A stretch of 8,841 nt of DNA, taken from Pseudomonadota bacterium. Its GTDB lineage: Bacteria; Pseudomonadota; Gammaproteobacteria; Burkholderiales; Burkholderiaceae_B. A model generated the notes under the pieces. It was given only the letters and a program-made list of their open reading frames with translations, did no database searches and was not told where the DNA came from. The stretch lies in contig JAEYVD010000167.1 in the NCBI GenBank assembly GCA_023432075.1, positions 1 to 8,841 of the forward strand. Direction: 5' to 3'. This document shows positions 7,483 to 8,841 of this stretch, piece after piece; the first letter of the stretch is position 1; every line of letters starts with the position of its first letter. The translations under genes and the position numbers were made by a program.

Positions 7483-7523
7483 ACTTCTCGGCGACATGTG
7501 TGATTACAGTCGGTCCGAGAAGT
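7483..7523. promoter_or_regulatory. Long stem-loop / inverted repeat upstream of the pilin gene
   Basis: ACTTCTCGG (7483-7491) and CCGAGAAGT (7515-7523) are perfect 9-bp inverted arms. Inside them CGAC (7492-7495) pairs with GTCG (7509-7512), and TGT (7497-7499) with ACA (7506-7508), leaving a 2-nt bulge, a 1-nt bulge and a 6-nt loop. In total 16 base pairs can form within 41 nt. The element lies 67 nt upstream of the pilin ATG and 62 nt upstream of the divergent gene's ATG. No U-run follows on either strand, so it is not an intrinsic terminator. It could be a dimeric regulator's operator or a 5' leader stem of the pilin mRNA. Confidence 0.65.
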
Positions 7524-7524
7524 G

Positions 7525-7575
7525 GTGTCTTTAATAAAATTCTGATAATTCGCCAGAGAGTAATTTTGCGGATAG
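7525..7575. promoter_or_regulatory. AT-rich promoter region between the divergent pilin and membrane-protein genes
   Basis: This is the most AT-rich stretch of the window. On the plus strand GATAAT (7544-7549) matches five of six -10 bases and lies 36 nt before the ATG at 7586, but no good -35 box is found at 16-18 bp. On the minus strand TTTTAT or TATTAA (7531-7539) could be a -10 box for the pilin operon, again with no clear -35; this is compatible with activator-dependent transcription. A start here would place the 7483-7523 stem-loop at the beginning of the pilin mRNA. No long poly-C tract, the phase-variable switch of Bordetella fim promoters, is present. Confidence 0.35.
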
Positions 7576-7585
7576 CATCACCGCC

Positions 7586-8698
7586 ATGATTCCGATAGCA
7601 CTTCCCAGCGCCAGTTTTTTCATTCTGCTCACGGCCGGTTTCTTCGCCGGCCTGTTGTTGTTGGGCTGGGGCGTCGCCCTGGCCATCAGCGGCCGCGCCC
7701 GGCGCACGGTCCGCAAGTATTGGAAGACGTCCCTCGTGCTTTGCCTGGCGCTGGCCGCGCCTTTCAGTTTCTATGCCTGGTTCCAGGCGGTGATGTGGCA
7801 GGTGGGCCGGGACATCGATCGCAAGCAGGCGGCGCTACGCGTCACCCTGAAGGAGCCGGCAACGGTCGGGGGCGTGGTTATGCCTGCCGGCACACGTTTG
7901 ACGCTGCAGGACGAGGGCAAGCTCGACACCTACGTCGAGGCCGGTTTTCCGCAAGCGGTGCAGATCCTGGGCGTTCAGGCAACGTCGGCGCGGCGCTACC
8001 TGGACACCGAGTACGAAGCGCAAACCTACGCCACCCTGGGCCGGCACCCGCGCACGGTGATCCTGCGCGGCGATGGCGTGCAGACCGTGCAAGGTTGGCG
8101 TTGCGACGGCGCGCACGATATCGAGTTCGCGGTCGAACGGGACGGCGCCATGAAGGCATTCGAGCAATGCGTGCTGGGGGAGGGCAACGAGGCCGCCGGC
8201 CTGACCATCGCGGCAGGCACGGAGCTGCGCGGGTCAAGCGGCACCGTCTACACGGATGGTTCTCGGGACGCCGACCGCTGGCGGCTTGATGTGGAGAGCG
8301 ATGCGGCCGTGCCGCTGTACGGGCTGCATCTCAGCCGGCCCACGCTCTATCTGGATGCATCGCGCAACGTATTGCGCGTCACGGACGCGGAGCTGGCGTG
8401 CCGCACGCAGTTTGGCGGCCTGACGTACGCCGCCGGCACGCAGTTCAAGACCGCGCGGCGGGGCGCAGGGGAGGATCGTGAACCGTACCCGGGGATCCTG
8501 GTCTTCAGTCCGTGGAACGGGCAGGCCGCGGCGCGGCCTGGTCACGAAGACGTGCCCGAAGGCATGTCCGTGTTGCAGACGCCGCAGGGCGAATTCATCG
8601 AGATCGTCAGCAACGAAGCGGCGGGCGTGTTCCGCTTCGATACGTTCATCGTCGATGGCAAGGAGCCGGCACGCCCGGCGCGCGCCCGCTGCCCGTAG
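7586..8698 (+). CDS. Uncharacterised 370-residue inner-membrane protein with repeated G-x4-AGT motifs
   Basis: I do not recognise a named family. The N-terminus has two hydrophobic segments (about residues 8-34 and 48-69) separated by a very basic loop (SGRARRTVRKYWK, 35-47). With positive-inside topology both ends would face the periplasm, so the roughly 300-residue rest is probably periplasmic; this is inference. That part is rich in predicted beta strand and repeats a short motif: VGGVVMPAGTRL (94-105), AAGLTIAAGTEL (203-214) and FGGLTYAAGTQF (276-287). The first two are each followed by a similar downstream piece (AVQILGVQATSARRYLD, 124-140; AVPLYGLHLSRPTLYLD, 241-257). Cysteines 173, 195, 272 and 369 could form disulfides. 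The gene diverges from the fimbrial operon across a shared 169-bp region, has only a weak ribosome binding site, and converges with the next gene. A link to fimbriae is possible but unproven. Confidence 0.8.
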   Translation: MIPIALPSASFFILLTAGFFAGLLLLGWGVALAISGRARRTVRKYWKTSLVLCLALAAPFSFYAWFQAVMWQVGRDIDRKQAALRVTLKEPATVGGVVMPAGTRLTLQDEGKLDTYVEAGFPQAVQILGVQATSARRYLDTEYEAQTYATLGRHPRTVILRGDGVQTVQGWRCDGAHDIEFAVERDGAMKAFEQCVLGEGNEAAGLTIAAGTELRGSSGTVYTDGSRDADRWRLDVESDAAVPLYGLHLSRPTLYLDASRNVLRVTDAELACRTQFGGLTYAAGTQFKTARRGAGEDREPYPGILVFSPWNGQAAARPGHEDVPEGMSVLQTPQGEFIEIVSNEAAGVFRFDTFIVDGKEPARPARARCP

Positions 8699-8707
8699 CC
8701 GCCGGTA

Positions 8708-8841
8708 TCAGTAACCGATGCCGCGCGCCATCAGCACCGCGAAGAGCGGCAGGAAGATGAACAGGTGCGAGGCGATCATCACCCAGCGCCGAGCGCGCTT
8801 GATCTCGGGCAGGGCCGGGACGAACTCCGGTTGCTGGCGCC
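8708..8841 (-). CDS. C-terminal end of a small membrane protein (5' end outside the window)
   Basis: On the minus strand an open frame enters from the right edge and stops with TGA at 8710-8708. The 43 visible residues begin RQQPEFVPALPEIKRARRW and end with one hydrophobic helix, MIASHLFIFLPLFAVLMARG, then IGY and the stop. A polar, basic stretch followed by a last membrane helix and a very short tail is typical of a small integral membrane protein. The PLFAVLMARG ending reminds me of DUF2214-type proteins, but with so little sequence this is only a guess. It converges with the upstream gene, with 9 nt between the stop codons and no visible terminator. Confidence 0.6.
   Translation of the reverse strand, partial: RQQPEFVPALPEIKRARRWVMIASHLFIFLPLFAVLMARGIGY

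Noticed and set aside
7483..7523. Invertible fim-type switch
   Set aside because: The inverted arms are only 23 bp apart, too close to flank a promoter, and no recombinase gene is present in the window.
7529..7549. Complete sigma-70 promoter with -35 and -10 boxes
   Set aside because: A GATAAT -10 is visible, but no acceptable -35 box lies 16-18 bp upstream, so only a low-confidence promoter region is reported.

Overview
The window is GC-rich chromosomal DNA from a beta-proteobacterium. The gene order sdhB-sdhE-gltA and the closeness of the citrate synthase to those I know from Bordetella and Achromobacter point to Alcaligenaceae (Burkholderiales). The genus is a judgement by eye; no search was run.

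Left part (1-2229, plus strand): the end of a TCA-cycle operon. It holds the 3' part of sdhB (succinate dehydrogenase iron-sulfur subunit), a complete sdhE (flavinylation factor for SdhA) and a complete gltA (type II citrate synthase). Gaps of 11 and 18 nt suggest one transcript. A strong intrinsic terminator follows gltA.

Middle part (2309-7416, minus strand): a complete four-gene chaperone-usher fimbrial operon converging on gltA. In transcription order it encodes a major pilin, a periplasmic PapD-type chaperone, an outer-membrane usher and a two-domain tip adhesin. The chaperone caps secreted pilins, the usher assembles and exports them, and the adhesin would sit at the fibre tip. Usher and adhesin overlap by one base. 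The pilin is separated from the chaperone by 80 nt and the chaperone from the usher by 139 nt, which leaves room for differential expression. Small repeats and weak stems lie in both gaps.

Right part (7417-8841): a 169-bp divergent regulatory region containing an AT-rich tract and a long, nearly perfect stem-loop. It lies between the pilin gene and a plus-strand gene for a 370-residue protein of unknown function with two N-terminal membrane segments and a repeated glycine/AGT motif. The C-terminal end of a small membrane protein, on the minus strand, enters from the right edge.

Most of the window is conventional. The parts most worth a second look are the pilin upstream stem-loop, the uncharacterised repeat-containing membrane protein that shares the fimbrial regulatory region, and the adhesin's receptor-binding domain. 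No RNA genes, CRISPR arrays, insertion sequences or prophage genes were seen, and no stretch of more than 300 bases lacks a gene.
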